DNA of 64,000 bases, from the NCBI GenBank assembly GCA_030789695.1, contig CM061142.1:353375486-353439485 (forward strand), read 5' to 3'. Position numbers and translations under genes: made by a program. Source of the DNA: Scilla litardierei (Eukaryota; Streptophyta; Magnoliopsida; Asparagales; Asparagaceae). This document shows positions 33,326-44,326 of the stretch, one piece after another (position 1 is the stretch's first letter; the number at the start of each line of letters is the position of its first letter). Below the pieces are notes generated by a model. It did no database searches and had not been told where the DNA came from. It saw only the letters and a list, made by a program, of their open reading frames with translations.

Positions 33326-33783
33326 CTAATTCAATGCAAAGTTAATATCTTGAAGGAATCATAAAAAGTACAAGACAATCCATTACAATAGCAAGACCAA
33401 TCCATCACGCATAGACACATGGATTTGTACTAGTTCGGCCAAGATCAGTGCCTACGTTTAGTCTTCCATTGTCACGGTTTCCTCTAGATAAGAGATGTAT
33501 CAAAGAATTTACATCGACTATGAAGAACTCCTCTAACAATGAGCAAACCCTCTCGACAAAATAATTCTACCACTCTAGCAATTACAAGGCCTCATGAACA
33601 CTCTACAATGGAGAGATCTTATTAGAACCCCTAGAATAAGGACCCACTCCAAAGCTCGTAGTCGGGCTTTTCTTCTTCCAATGCCAAAAGCTCTCTTGCT
33701 TGCGCCTCTTATAGCTTCCAACGTGCATAAATAGCTTAGGAATAGATAATTAGGGTTATAAGAACCATCTTAAGTTGTGGCCA
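33251..33783 (-). repeat. C1 5' LTR
   Basis: On plus it runs TGTTAAG...GGCCA, about 533 bp. The internal border is fixed by the primer site; the outer border is the last CA before the next LTR. Confidence 0.7.
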
Positions 33784-33785
33784 TA

Positions 33786-35085
33786 TGTGAAAAATACCCT
33801 AGAGGGGGGCATGGATGAATAGAGTGTATGTCACAAATAAAAATTTAAGCACGTAGTGGAATAATGCGAGTCACACAAATCACAGATCAAGATATGAAAG
33901 CATAGATTTTTAACAAAGTGGTTCAACTCATAGGCTCCCCGCCTCTGCTCTGACCTTAACCTAGATAACTTCAAACCCCTTTTATAACTAAAAAGAAAAC
34001 CTTGTTCACACTTGCAGGTGGTGATCGAACCGTACAATAATAACATAATGAATTGTACGCCAAATGGTGGCCTCTGAATGAAGCTATTCAAAATACAACT
34101 CATGCAAAAAATAAAAAACACGGATTTAATACAGAGAATACAATCAGAATAATATCACTGTAGCATAGAGCACAAAGTTGTGATCGTCTTAGTGAAAACA
34201 TTTCATCAATCAGAGCTCTGTGGAGAAAGTGATGCACTTTTCAGCGTCGTTCGTAAAACTCGTTCTTCTTCCTCTAACTTGATGATCTCTTTTAATCTTG
34301 GGGGAGAAGGAGGAAATTTGGCTAAGAAGGTGGCTAATTAATCTATGAAGATTTTGGCATGATGGGGTGTTTTTTCTCCAAGGGAGGGGTCTTCACCTTT
34401 TATAGAAATTTAGAGTTTCTCTTCAATTAGATTCCATGGACTCCAAATTGATATTCAAATCTTCAATCTATTTTGCATTGATTTGAGTAAATCTCCTTTA
34501 ATTAGAAACTTCCAATAGAATAGGTCTTCATGTTCAATTAAAACTCCTCTAAATTTATGAAAGTCAACTATGGGCGTCTGATTGGTCAAACTGGTCAAAT
34601 CTGTATTGTTCTGGGATTAGCAAACGTGGCACGACCATGTGCCAATTTGCATATCTGTGTCATATGAACTTTGGCCTCTTCCTTTCTTCTGTAAATGTGG
34701 CATAGCCGTGTGGCAATCTACACGAGTGTGTCAGTTGAATAAAAGCTTTTTTCCAATTTTCGCAATTATGACACGGTCGTGTGGAACTTCTACACAGCCA
34801 TGTCTGCTCTGTATAGAAAATGCCCAGTCTTTTGCATATGTTACACGTACGGTCGTGTGAATCTTGCACGATCAAGTTAGCTGAAGGATGAATTCTTCTC
34901 AACATTCGCAATTGTGTCATGACCGTGTCAGCTCTTGTATGGCCATGCCTCTTTAATCCTTCATTGGCACTAGCCCATCTGATAGGCACGACCATGTTAG
35001 CTGACATGTAAGGCCATGAAAGCCCTGTTTTGCACATATTGGCCTTTTTTTACTTCCATTCGACCTGAAATTCACTAGATAGACA
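33786..35085 (-). repeat. LTR C: Sirevirus-like LTR, minus strand
   Basis: Minus strand ends CTCTATTCATCCATGCCCCC then CTCTAGGGTATTTTTCACA, the end block of Sirevirus LTRs. It contains a TATAAAAG box (plus 34398-34405) and an upstream palindrome array. No flanking internal region is recognised; solo or truncated. The start (minus) near 35085 is approximate. Confidence 0.65.
34628..35021. repeat. LTR C palindrome array (ACACGGTCGTGT type)
   Basis: Degenerate dyads with centres at 34635.5, 34706.5 and 34726.5, 34776.5 and 34797.5, about 34851 and 34872.5, 34923.5 and 34942.5, 34992.5 and 35013.5. Within-pair distances are 19-22 bp. Confidence 0.7.
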
Positions 35086-35127
35086 TATTATGTAGGATTC
35101 CAGTATGCTAAGGAATACTGGGTGATG

Positions 35128-35256
35128 AATAGTCTATAGACAATTTAAAGTGCATATTAACAAATTAAGCAAGTATAGAATATAAATTTCAAAACAACAA
35201 ACATATAGAGAAATTGCAAACGCAAACATCGAATTTTATCATGGTTTGGATCCCTA
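35128..35256. repeat. 129-bp direct repeat, copy 1
   Basis: From AATAGTCTATAG to TTTGGATCCCTA. Matches 36215-36343 with two differences. Confidence 0.92.
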
Positions 35257-36214
35257 GAATAACCCTTCCCGTCTTGCACAGCCCGCTGGGCAATGGGCAC
35301 TCTCCGAGTGATCCCTTGTACAGATTCACAGCCTGCGGGCAATAGGGCACTCTCCAAGCTAGAGAGAGTGAACCCTTGTACGGATACACAGCCTGCGGGT
35401 AATATGGCACTCGCCAAGCTAGAGCGAGTGATCTCTTGTACTGTTGTCTTGTCTTGTCTTGTCTTCCTTGGGATTTGGGGTTGGGTTGAGCGTGCGCACG
35501 GCAAGAGGGTTTGATCCCCCTCGAACCGTAAGGCGTGAACCCTTTCGTGTCTCACTTGTCTTGTCTTGTCTTGTCCAGTCACGTCCCGACTCGTCTTGTC
35601 ACCTGTAGGCTAGTCCCGTAGTTGGTAGCACACTCTACGACTACTACCTGTCCCGTTTTACTTTCCTGTTTTGTTACTTCCTTTTGTGTTACTCTGTTAT
35701 AACCACAGCATGCTAATCAACCAGTAAACCGTTGTTTAAAGTTCGATGCACTTGAAATTTGGTCTAACCCTTTTTGTAGACCTTACCTGACGTACAGTTC
35801 CTTCTTTTGGTGCTGTACGTCAGGTGCTCAGCCAGAGTTCGTGGTCGAGGCAGACTCACCGGAGTACGAGGAGCCGAGGACGTCGACCCAGAGTACGTGC
35901 TCGACGAGGACCAGACCAAGAGGTTTTTTTGTCGTATCTTTCAGAGGTTACTGCTTTTAGTTTACTTTTAAATATTTCGTTGCCATGCTTAGGCTTCTTT
36001 TTAGACTTTGTACCCGTTGGATATTATATCTCTAATTTAATGAATGCCATTTCATTTCTGTACTTCTGTTGTTTTGAACTTTATTATTGCAAGAACCTGA
36101 AGTTTTTAAAATGGTAACCCTACAGACGCTTATTGGGTCCGAGCTTCACAGCTCCGGCCTAAGCGGGCCTTAGTCACGCTTCGCCTCCGTATTTTTGGGA
36201 AGCGGGGCGTGACA
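35257..36214 (+). mobile_element. 5'-truncated Tekay-like LTR fragment
   Basis: The end (GCTTCACAGCTCCGGCC ... GGGAAGCGGGGCGTGACA) matches the ends of the G1 and G2 LTRs. It holds three degenerate tandem units (35280-35440, CAGCCTGCGGGCAATAGGGC type), a perfect 12-bp hairpin (35786-35824), and a decayed version of the acidic mini-ORF (VEADSPEYEEP, DVDPEYVLDEDQ in different frames). The LTR start (TGTAAC) is missing. Confidence 0.8.
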
Positions 36215-36343
36215 AATAGTCTATAGACAATTTAAAGTGCTTATTAACAAATTAAACAAGTATAGAATATAAATTTCAAAACAACAAACATATAGAGAAA
36301 TTGCAAACGCAAACATCGAATTTTATCATGGTTTGGATCCCTA
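36215..36343. repeat. 129-bp direct repeat, copy 2
   Basis: Starts directly after the Tekay-like LTR end (GTGACA). Same length as copy 1. Confidence 0.92.
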
Positions 36344-36627
36344 AACCAGGGCTCCTACTCCAGTACCAACCTTGTAAACCTGAGCAGTGGATTTTCACTA
36401 GTGCTCCGTAAACCGGGACACACAAAAACACTCTTCACGAGTACAATCCCTAAACCGTGATATAGTGGAGTAAACCTCCCATGATGTTCTCTTAACCTAA
36501 AAACTAGGTTTCGTAACAAAAATAAACGAAATAAAATCTTCCATATGCCGTGATAGATCTTACCATTGTGTGTGAAGGCATAAAGATTGGAAACAAGTGC
36601 TAAATGACTGGCTTAATACACTTGATG

Positions 36628-36855
<228 letters not shown>

Positions 36856-37050
36856 ATGCATGATCAATGCATGACACTTTTAAACAAAGTGAATAATAAA
36901 ATAAGAGAGAAGAAAAATGCTCTTGGATTTTTGCTCTAAATGAGTTCTATTTCAGTAAGCATTGGTTGCCAAAACATCCCTCAAAACCGAGCATATATAC
37001 ACCCTCAAATCTGCACTAAAGCCAAGAAAATAGCTCCTCAAAAATTGCAC

Positions 37051-37545
37051 CTGTCGACTATACATAGGCAGATTTGGAGTCGACCCGACGTATGGAGAAG
37101 AGTTTCCAGGCGACTGATCAACTGCTCAGATTCCTGTGAACACAACTCCAGACGGCTGGCAGAATGAGATGGACAGAGGGAAAAAGATGTTGCCCAATCT
37201 CCAAGCAACAGACGTCTAATGGACACTTACCAGAAGATTAAATGACTATGCATTCATCTGGTAAGCCTTCTTCAGACGGTTGCCAAATATGGGTCCAAAC
37301 AGACAGATATCACAAGAAAGTTAGATCAATTGAACAGTCGACTGGAGTTCATGTACCAGACGTCTAAACAAATGTTTGGATGCATGGTCATAGATCATCA
37401 GGCGACTGACCTATGTCTGTGGCAAGTTAAAAAAAGATGACATGCCAGACGTCTGATGAATACGTACTAGACGTCTGATCCTATACCAAAGTCACTTGAA
37501 GAGTGCTTTGAGACAGACGCCTGGTTAACACCTACCAGGCTTCTG
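37051..37545. repeat. LTR B palindrome array (CAGACGTCTG type)
   Basis: 10-bp dyad pairs with centres 37131.5/37153.5, 37213.5/37235.5, 37339.5/37361.5, 37450.5/37472.5 and 37518.5/37540.5, all exactly 22 bp apart. Additional less regular copies lie at 37055.5, 37111.5 and 37277.5. Confidence 0.85.
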
Positions 37546-37904
37546 TCCTACTCTACAAAACACTATAAAGAGTGTTTTTGGGCATGTGATCAAATGTGAT
37601 GGGTTATACATGATTTATACGGAACCTTATGATGGAAATTATGCATAAAGAAAGTGGGGGTGCATCTATTCAAGGCTACATATAATCTAGGAACTAGAAA
37701 CAAGATTACATGAAGTGAAGTCCAACAATCTTCATGAATCCATTTGCTCCATTGCCTTGATCCATCATCCCACACCTATTATTTTGTCTCCTCATCAAGA
37801 TAGTCAAATGTTAATCTGAGACTAAAACAATTAGTGTCATTAGCATAACATATTAAGGTGATCATCATCAAAACAAAAATGGGCATATTGGCCAATATCC
37901 AACA

Positions 37905-38743
37905 ATCTCTACCTTTTTGATGATGACACCCATTATGTGAAAATAATAATAATAATCATTAATCACATGCTAATGGCTCCCCTACTTATATGCATACTAA
38001 TAAAATTAGAAAAATACACAAAATGCATATAAGGGGCAATATGGAAAATTATGTAAAATAAACATATAACAATAGCAATATATACCAATAGTAATCAACA
38101 CATACATGCATACATGCATACATTTTCACATAATCCAAATAACTCTCCCCTTGTCATTGTCAAAAAAGGTGGACAATAACTTCTCCATTGAAAATTATAT
38201 TCTCCAAAGTTATGACAAATGACATGACGAAAAGAAAGTGTTTGATATCAAATGCATAATATAAGGATGTGTATCAATCAATCTACAATACTCCCTAAAT
38301 CATTGAAAAGGTCAAACATTGATTCAATGAACTAACTCCAAATTATGGAGTCATGTGACTTATCAATGCAAAATTATTGAACTGAAGCTTACTCATTGAT
38401 AATTGACATTGATATACTGAATAATCACACTACAAATAATCAACGTGAAATGCTGATATTTGAGCAATATCCAACAATATTGATTGAAAATAACCCAAAC
38501 TCATCAAATGAGAAAAATATGCTTCAAAAATAGAGTTTTGAAAAATACATAGCATATAAACTACCCCATGTCATATACATGGTCAGAAATTACATATGAC
38601 ATAGTAAACCCCATAGATCCATTCCCAAATGAAATTTTAAAAAATATTTTTGAAATCATGGTAAACACACAAACACATATGTTGGATGCAAAAAATATGT
38701 AATAAACATACATCCAACCAATCATACGATTGTGTGAATGGAT
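37905..38743 (-). other. S3 non-coding region between gag and 3' LTR
   Basis: No coding sequence. On the minus strand purine tracts GACAAGGGGAGAGTT (38141-38155) and AAAAAGGTAGAGAT next to the LTR are degraded polypurine tracts. pol is absent. Confidence 0.65.
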
Positions 38744-40676
38744 CTAGGCATTAGGCCACCAAACCCATGATGAGTTTGATTTCCTAATGTAATCACTAGA
38801 GCACAGAACATTGTTAACTAGTGATTGAACATAGGCCTCCCACTCAAGTAACCCCACATTGGTAGGAATCCAAAGTTTCATGGCATTCCTATACCTCTTG
38901 TCGGACTTCCTCTTAGGACAATGATTCACATAATGTCCTAAAGTTCTACATTTAAGACAAGTGATATTAAAATGAAACTTGGCCTTGGATGGATATACAT
39001 GCTTGTGTGTAGAAGAAATTTCCATGGCATGTCTATTGTGAATGGATTGCCTCTTAGCATAGAAAGAATCATTTTGATTCACATTCACAACATCGTGTTT
39101 TACGTGCTTATTGTTGGGGTTGGTGTGGTTATACAAGAAAACATGGTGATTCTTCTTAGGTGCGTAATAGGATTTTTGTTTAGCACTTTGGGAAGAAGTG
39201 GTGGGTTGGGAACGAACTTTTAAGTAATAACCCAAACCCCACGATGGTTTGCCGGATATTGTTTTTTGAGCAAATCATTGAGGCAATCCCTGGACGTCAC
39301 TAATTTTTGAAGTTTATGGGATTCCTCATCACATTTCAAGGTAAGGGAAGAAATGCAAGATTCTAAATCAAGATTATTGGCTTTCAATTGGTCATTTTTT
39401 ATGCCAAGATCCTTAATTTAAGAAAGAAGTGTTTCTTTCACATCAACACCTAATGTGCATGTAACATGCATATGTGGATCAATAGAATCAACAGAGGGAG
39501 TGTTCCCTTGGCTAGCTAGCAATGCAACATACTTAGATTTAAGCGAAGTTAAAGATTTAGCTACTTTTTAAAGAGAGGCAATCATTACCTGTTGTTCTCC
39601 CAGAGATCCTCCATGGTCTCCTCCTTCTCCTCTTCTTATTCACTCTCCTCATCGCTTGAACTCGAGCTTGAGGATGAAGACTCTTAATCAATTGCCATAA
39701 GACACAAATCATCGAAGGCCTTTTCGATTTTCGCTCCACATGTTATAAGCAAGTTTGAGAAGGCGTCGTCATGTATGACGGATGTAAATGTCCATTTATT
39801 ATCATCTTTAATCTCACTAGAGTCATCAGATGAGGACGCAACCCCAGTTTCAATGAAAGTGGGATTCTTCTTCTTCCTCCCTTTTCATTACATTGTCCCT
39901 CTGCCATTATACTTCTCGTCTATCTTCTTTGGGAAAGCATTAGCAAAATGTCATGTTTTGCCACATGTATAACACTCAACCATAGCTTTGTTAGTATTCG
40001 AAAATAAATTTAAAGCTTTCTTACATTACAATGTATTCATGATGCTTATGAGCTTGTTGGCAAGTTCCATCGCACCTCCATTTTCATATCCACTTTCTTC
40101 ATCATTGCCTTCTTCCTCGCTAGGGCATGAAAGTGATTCTTCTTCTTCTTAAGATTCTTATCGTTGGGATTGAATTTCCTCCTCCATTCAATCTTCTCAT
40201 CCATGGCCTTGAAAGCAATCCCCTTTTGCTTCTCCATGGGCTTTGAGGATTGGCTCTCCCTCTTGTGTTGCATCTTCACCTAGTATTCTATATGGTTTCC
40301 AATGCACTCATCCACGATATACTTACTCATGTCATTGGACTCTTTGGTTCTATTGGCTTTGGACTCCCATTGGGGTGTGAGTGATCCTAGGATCTTTGTC
40401 ACCCTATCTTCTTGAAAAATATCCTTCCCTAGGCCTTCCAATGCATTCACGATCTTGGTGAGCCTTGTGAACATATCCAAAATGCTTTATCCTTCATGGA
40501 TCTTAAACATTTCCTATTTAGAATAAAAATACTGCGTTTCGATTTCTTTACCTTTGAGGTCCCCTTGTGGGCAACTTTCAAGAGATGCCAAATCTCATTC
40601 GTCGATTTGCACATAAAGATTGTTGGCCTAGTTAGCCCACTAACTAGGTCACACTTTTATGATGCCAAACAATTCA
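38744..40676 (-). pseudogene. S3 gag (Sirevirus-like), 5'-truncated
   Basis: Minus-strand order: KSTNEIWHLLKVAHKGTSKV (near 40560-40640), FTRLTKIVNALEGLGKDIF (40280-40480), a Lys-rich region, an AFDDLCLMAID block (39690-39725), a helical segment (DESHKL-type, 39280-39410), zinc knuckle CLKCRTLGHYVNHC (about 38925-38966) and KLWIPTN. The largest open piece is 38744-39235 (163 residues). Several stops separate pieces. The N-terminus is cut at 40676 by LTR D. No pol follows, so like S2 this is a gag-only element. Confidence 0.82.
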
Positions 40677-42239
40677 TGTGGTAATAATGATTTCATTAAG
40701 TGATTTCAGGGATAATTGTGCAAAATAAATTATTTGTACAAACGAGAAGATAATGTGTGGATACTTATTTGTGTAAAATAAATTCAAAATAGTGCTCTTC
40801 ATCAAGAAGTATACATGCATCATGAAGATTGAAGATTTAATTGGATTCAAAAGGAGTTTTATCTAAAGAGGATTCCTATATTTGAGAGGAGTTTGATGGC
40901 TTCTAGGGTTAGTCTTTCTCCTATTTAAATACCCCACATGCTTATCTCCTATTGGGGGTAAGGAGAGAAGAAAAATAAAAAAACCCTAGCCGACCATATC
41001 TTCAAAAAAACCTTCATCAACCGCTCTCTCCTTGCCACTAGCCTAAACTAAGAGATCAACTCATTATCGTAAGCTTCTCCTGTTCAAGTTGCCAGGCACA
41101 TCTTCATCAAGAACATCCTTGGTGCCACAAGCCAAAGAAAATCTCCATCATCATCCTTGAAGAGACAAGGTCCTTCTTGCCGTAAGCTTCATCCAAGGGG
41201 TTTGACGAACAACTCATGGCCCGGTGGGGCTTGAAGAGATTCTAGCAAGGTGCAAGCCAAGTCTCAAAGCCTAGAAGATCATCTACAAGTCTATCTTCAA
41301 GCCTCAAGCCAAAGAAGCCATCAAGCAGGCAAGATCCTTCATTCAAAGGCAAGAAAACCTCAATCTGGGCCTTCCAAGTCATGGCTAGCTGTTTGGCCCA
41401 TCAACAGACCAAGTTCCACGAGTCTGGCTAGTGGGAGCATTGCACCATTAAGCGTCTGCCCCGCTGCTAAAGTCCCCATCACCAAGTTAGCGTTACTAAC
41501 CTGTTGACACGCCATAAATCACGAGCCGCACTTGCTGGGAGACCGCACCACAGCCATTGCTGGCTCTTGCTATAGAGCTCCCACAGATGACTGGGTTGAC
41601 AAGCATAATTTCCCTAGCCTGGCGTGTCAGAACAATGTGCCACAAGCTAAGCTGGCACATGCGCTAGCGCTTGCTTAGCACACAGCCAGCAGTCTATGCA
41701 GTGCCAGAGTTCATTACTGACCGAGTGAAATCAAAGATTTTATTAAGCCAGACCGAGGATTCCATAGTGCCATCAAAGCCTACTTTGCACACAGATGCAG
41801 TTCAGAAAGAATTACACAGCTAACTTCATAAGCCAATATCTTTTGGTCCAGACATCGGATTTGTGAACCGTTTATGCCTACTGACCACGATCTCACAGAA
41901 TACATTACGATGATATCTTTCTGGTTTTACTGCAGTTTTAAATAAGTTTGAATTTATTTTTGTGAGATTGCATTATGAATAGCTTTACTCAAAAGCTATC
42001 TTTGCGCTTAAACTCTTGAATAATATCTTGTACGTTGTGATCACTACATGGAAGAATGATCTGATTCATTTCTCTTTTTGGTTATAAAAGAGGGTGAAAG
42101 CCTTAAAGGTTTTGGGGTCGGAGCCTAGGTGGGGAGCCACTCCGTTAAACATATTTGTGCTTGCATATCTATGATCTTGTGCTTAAATTTTTTAATTTGT
42201 TCCATACACCTTATTTACCCCCATCTAGGGTGTCTTTCA
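40677..42239 (+). repeat. LTR D: Sirevirus-like LTR, plus strand
   Basis: Starts TGTGGTAATAATG with ATTAAGTGATTTCAG shortly after, and ends TTTACCCCCATCTAGGGTGTCTTTCA, the Sirevirus LTR end block. About 1563 bp. It interrupts the S3 gag. No matching 5-bp flanks (ATTCA left, GAGAT right); G2 starts 7 bp downstream, so its 3' context is lost. Confidence 0.65.
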
Positions 42240-42829
42240 GAGATACTGTAACTGTTTTTGTTGTACTTTGTTCGTGCACGTGCTTTTGACCGTGCACGTA
42301 GTGATTTTAGACTTTGTTTGTTTGAGAACACTTTGGTGTGATATGTCGTTGTGAACGTCTCTGAGAGTATTAAATTGTGGCACTAATTTGGAACGACATT
42401 TCTCATGTCGTTCTCCCACGATTTGATCTTATTCGAAGAGACGTTGTGATTTTCACTTTTGACGTGAGACGTTTCTATTTTTAGTTTCGTCACTCGACGT
42501 TGAAATTGTGAACCGTCTTCTTAGTTATATTCCTCTCGTCGTCCCGATCACCCCAATATTTATTTCACAATTTTTGGAGTTCATTTGACCTATTTTATAT
42601 TTTTAGCAAAGTTTTAAATATTTTTAAATACCAAGTTTTAAACTATTTTCGACCCAATAAAATTTTTATTAGTTTATAACGCTGCAAAATATTTTTGAGC
42701 CAAATCCTAGCCCATATCTTGGCCGCAGCCAATCCATGCGTGAGTAGGAGTGTTTGGGTTTGGATTTTAATTGATTTTAAATCCTAACCCTATTAGAATT
42801 AGCCCTAGACCAAGTCAACCCATCTATAC

Positions 42830-42837
42830 TATATAAA
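42830..42837 (+). promoter_or_regulatory. G2 LTR TATA box
   Basis: TATATAAA, now separated from its downstream start region by the 17-kb C2 insertion 13 bp later. Confidence 0.65.
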
Positions 42838-42845
42838 CAACCCTT

Positions 42846-42850
42846 AGGCT
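42846..42850. repeat. C2 target-site duplication, left
   Basis: AGGCT before the 5' LTR; matches 60215-60219. Confidence 0.92.
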
Positions 42851-43400
42851 TGTTGGATATGGACGACATAAATACACCCATGAGGGGATGTATGAGGGTA
42901 TACTGACCTCAGATGTCACGTGCATGAAGGCGTGCGCGAAGGGAACATTTTCTCGTGTTAAAAGGACCACTCGATAAGTGGAAAAAGCCACTCGATAAGT
43001 GGAAAAAGCCACTTTATAAGTGCAAAATGGCACTTGATAAGTGGATAAAGAAGAAGATAAATGAATGTGCTAATATAGGCTAATAAGCTTATAATTGGTT
43101 ATTTCCTACAATAACCACCCCTAAAGCCTATAAATAGGACCCAAGGGTAAGGCATTCATTCACACTTTTTCCATGCCATAAGTTTGCATAAGGCATCCTT
43201 ATGTTCTTCTTCTCCCTTTCATTAAAATATTCTTCTAGTTAGAGATTTAGGCGGTGAAACTCTGCTTCGATCCTCCGTGACGAAGTATCGACCGTTGTGG
43301 CGAATCCGAGGGCGAAGTTCCGAGATTACGGTGCCGCGTACGCAAGCGTAAGTTTCAACTTCATTTATCGATCCTAACGTTGTTTTGACAGGATCCCACA
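42851..43400 (+). repeat. C2 5' LTR
   Basis: 550 bp, TGTTGGATATGG...GGATCCCACA. TATAAATA at 43129-43136. Four 15-bp palindromes at a 21-bp period lie about 85-160 bp upstream of it. About 18 differences from the 3' LTR by eye. Confidence 0.95.
42967..43044. repeat. C2 5' LTR palindrome array (CCACTCGATAAGTGG)
   Basis: 15-bp dyads start at 42967, 42988, 43009 and 43030: exactly 21 bp apart. The first two are identical, the last two diverged. Confidence 0.95.
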
Positions 43401-43401
43401 T

Positions 43402-43414
43402 TGGTATCAGAGCC
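43402..43414 (+). promoter_or_regulatory. C2 primer-binding site
   Basis: TGGTATCAGAGCC, complementary to the 3' end of initiator tRNA-Met, 1 bp after the LTR. Confidence 0.93.
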
Positions 43415-43854
43415 ATACGGGTTCGTCCCGGTCAAACCGCTGCCCCGTCGAACCGATGAACGAGGCGTTGTCTTTTTCACGAATGAGTATCCTACCATTA
43501 CGAATATGGTAGGAACGCTTCGTGACAGAGAGAACGCAGCGGTTGTTCTTTTCACGTTAGGGTCTTCTGTCATTACGGATATGGCAGGAACTCTCTGTGA
43601 CGGGAAGAACCGACCGTTCACGTCGTCAAGCTCGCACTCTTCTTGGATGCCGAGTCTCCATTCATAGGGAATGTGAACTCTCTTCATATGGAGCGTGTAG
43701 TTTACGAACTTTAAAGTATGTTATTTTTCATTTTTGGCACACGGCCATTAGAAGATAACTACTTTCTCGACGACGGCCATGCGGAGGGGGTTGGTTACGG
43801 CCAATAACCACCGCGGCCACCCCTCCGGCGGGGTGTGCAGCAACCCCAAACAAG

Positions 43855-44275
43855 GGGGTGGCCGGCCATGGCCGGCCACGGCCATGCTGACACTGGACGG
43901 CCACGGCCAGGGCCAGGGGGCCCTGGCCGCGGCCAGGCCACGGCCAGAGGGCCCTGGCCGGCCTCGGCTAGGGCCGGCCCTGGTCGGCCTCGGCCAGGGC
44001 CAGAGAGCCCTGGCTGTGGCCAGGCCAGGGCCTGGCCGGCCCTGGCCAGAGGCAAGGGCCCTGCCGGCCCTGGCAGAGGCCAGGGCCGGTGCCCTGGCCT
44101 CAGGCCAGGGCCCTGCCGACCCTGGCAGAGGCCAGGGCAGAGCCTGGCCGGCCCTGGCCGGCCTCGGCCAGGGCAGATGCCCTGGCCGAGGGGCCAGGGC
44201 CCCTGGCCGGCCAGGGCAGAGGCCCTTGGCTGGCCCTTGGCAAGCCTCGGCCAGGGCAGAGGCCCTGGCCGGGAG
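43855..44275. repeat. GGCC-rich degenerate repeat array in C2 leader
   Basis: About 420 bp built from GGCCAGGGCC, CTGGCCGGCC and CCTCGGCCAGGG units in changing order, strongly GC-rich in an otherwise moderate-GC element. Open in several frames on both strands only because of composition. Confidence 0.92.
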
Positions 44276-44292
44276 TGGTGTCAGATCATTGG

Positions 44293-44326
44293 TTGGTCGA
44301 CCAATTTGGGAGTTTTGGTCGACCAA
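44293..44326. repeat. C2 leader palindrome pair
   Basis: TTGGTCGACCAA at 44293-44304 and 44315-44326; centres 22 bp apart. Confidence 0.92.

Larger units (their letters stand above)
29845..33783 (-). mobile_element. C1: degraded Ty1/copia element, minus strand
   Basis: Minus-strand order: LTR (33783-33251), iMet-type primer site, gag, protease, integrase, RT. The sequence stops being recognisable near 29845, so RNase H and the 3' LTR are missing. Many stops and frame changes; no intact ORF. Confidence 0.85.
42247..42850 (+). repeat. G2 5' LTR, first part
   Basis: Begins TGTAACTG like the G1 LTR (TGTAACGACTGC). It contains a perfect 9-bp hairpin GAACGACAT/ATGTCGTTC (42393-42415) and a TATATAAA box at 42830-42837. 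C2 inserted at 42850/42851. Confidence 0.75.

Noticed and set aside
35128..36343. 129-bp repeats as a target-site duplication
   Set aside because: LTR elements make 4-6 bp duplications; this length needs recombination.
42246..42672. Complete LTR element consisting of LTR D with its own duplication
   Set aside because: The 5-bp flanks ATTCA and GAGAT do not match and G2 begins 7 bp later, so only an LTR can be claimed.
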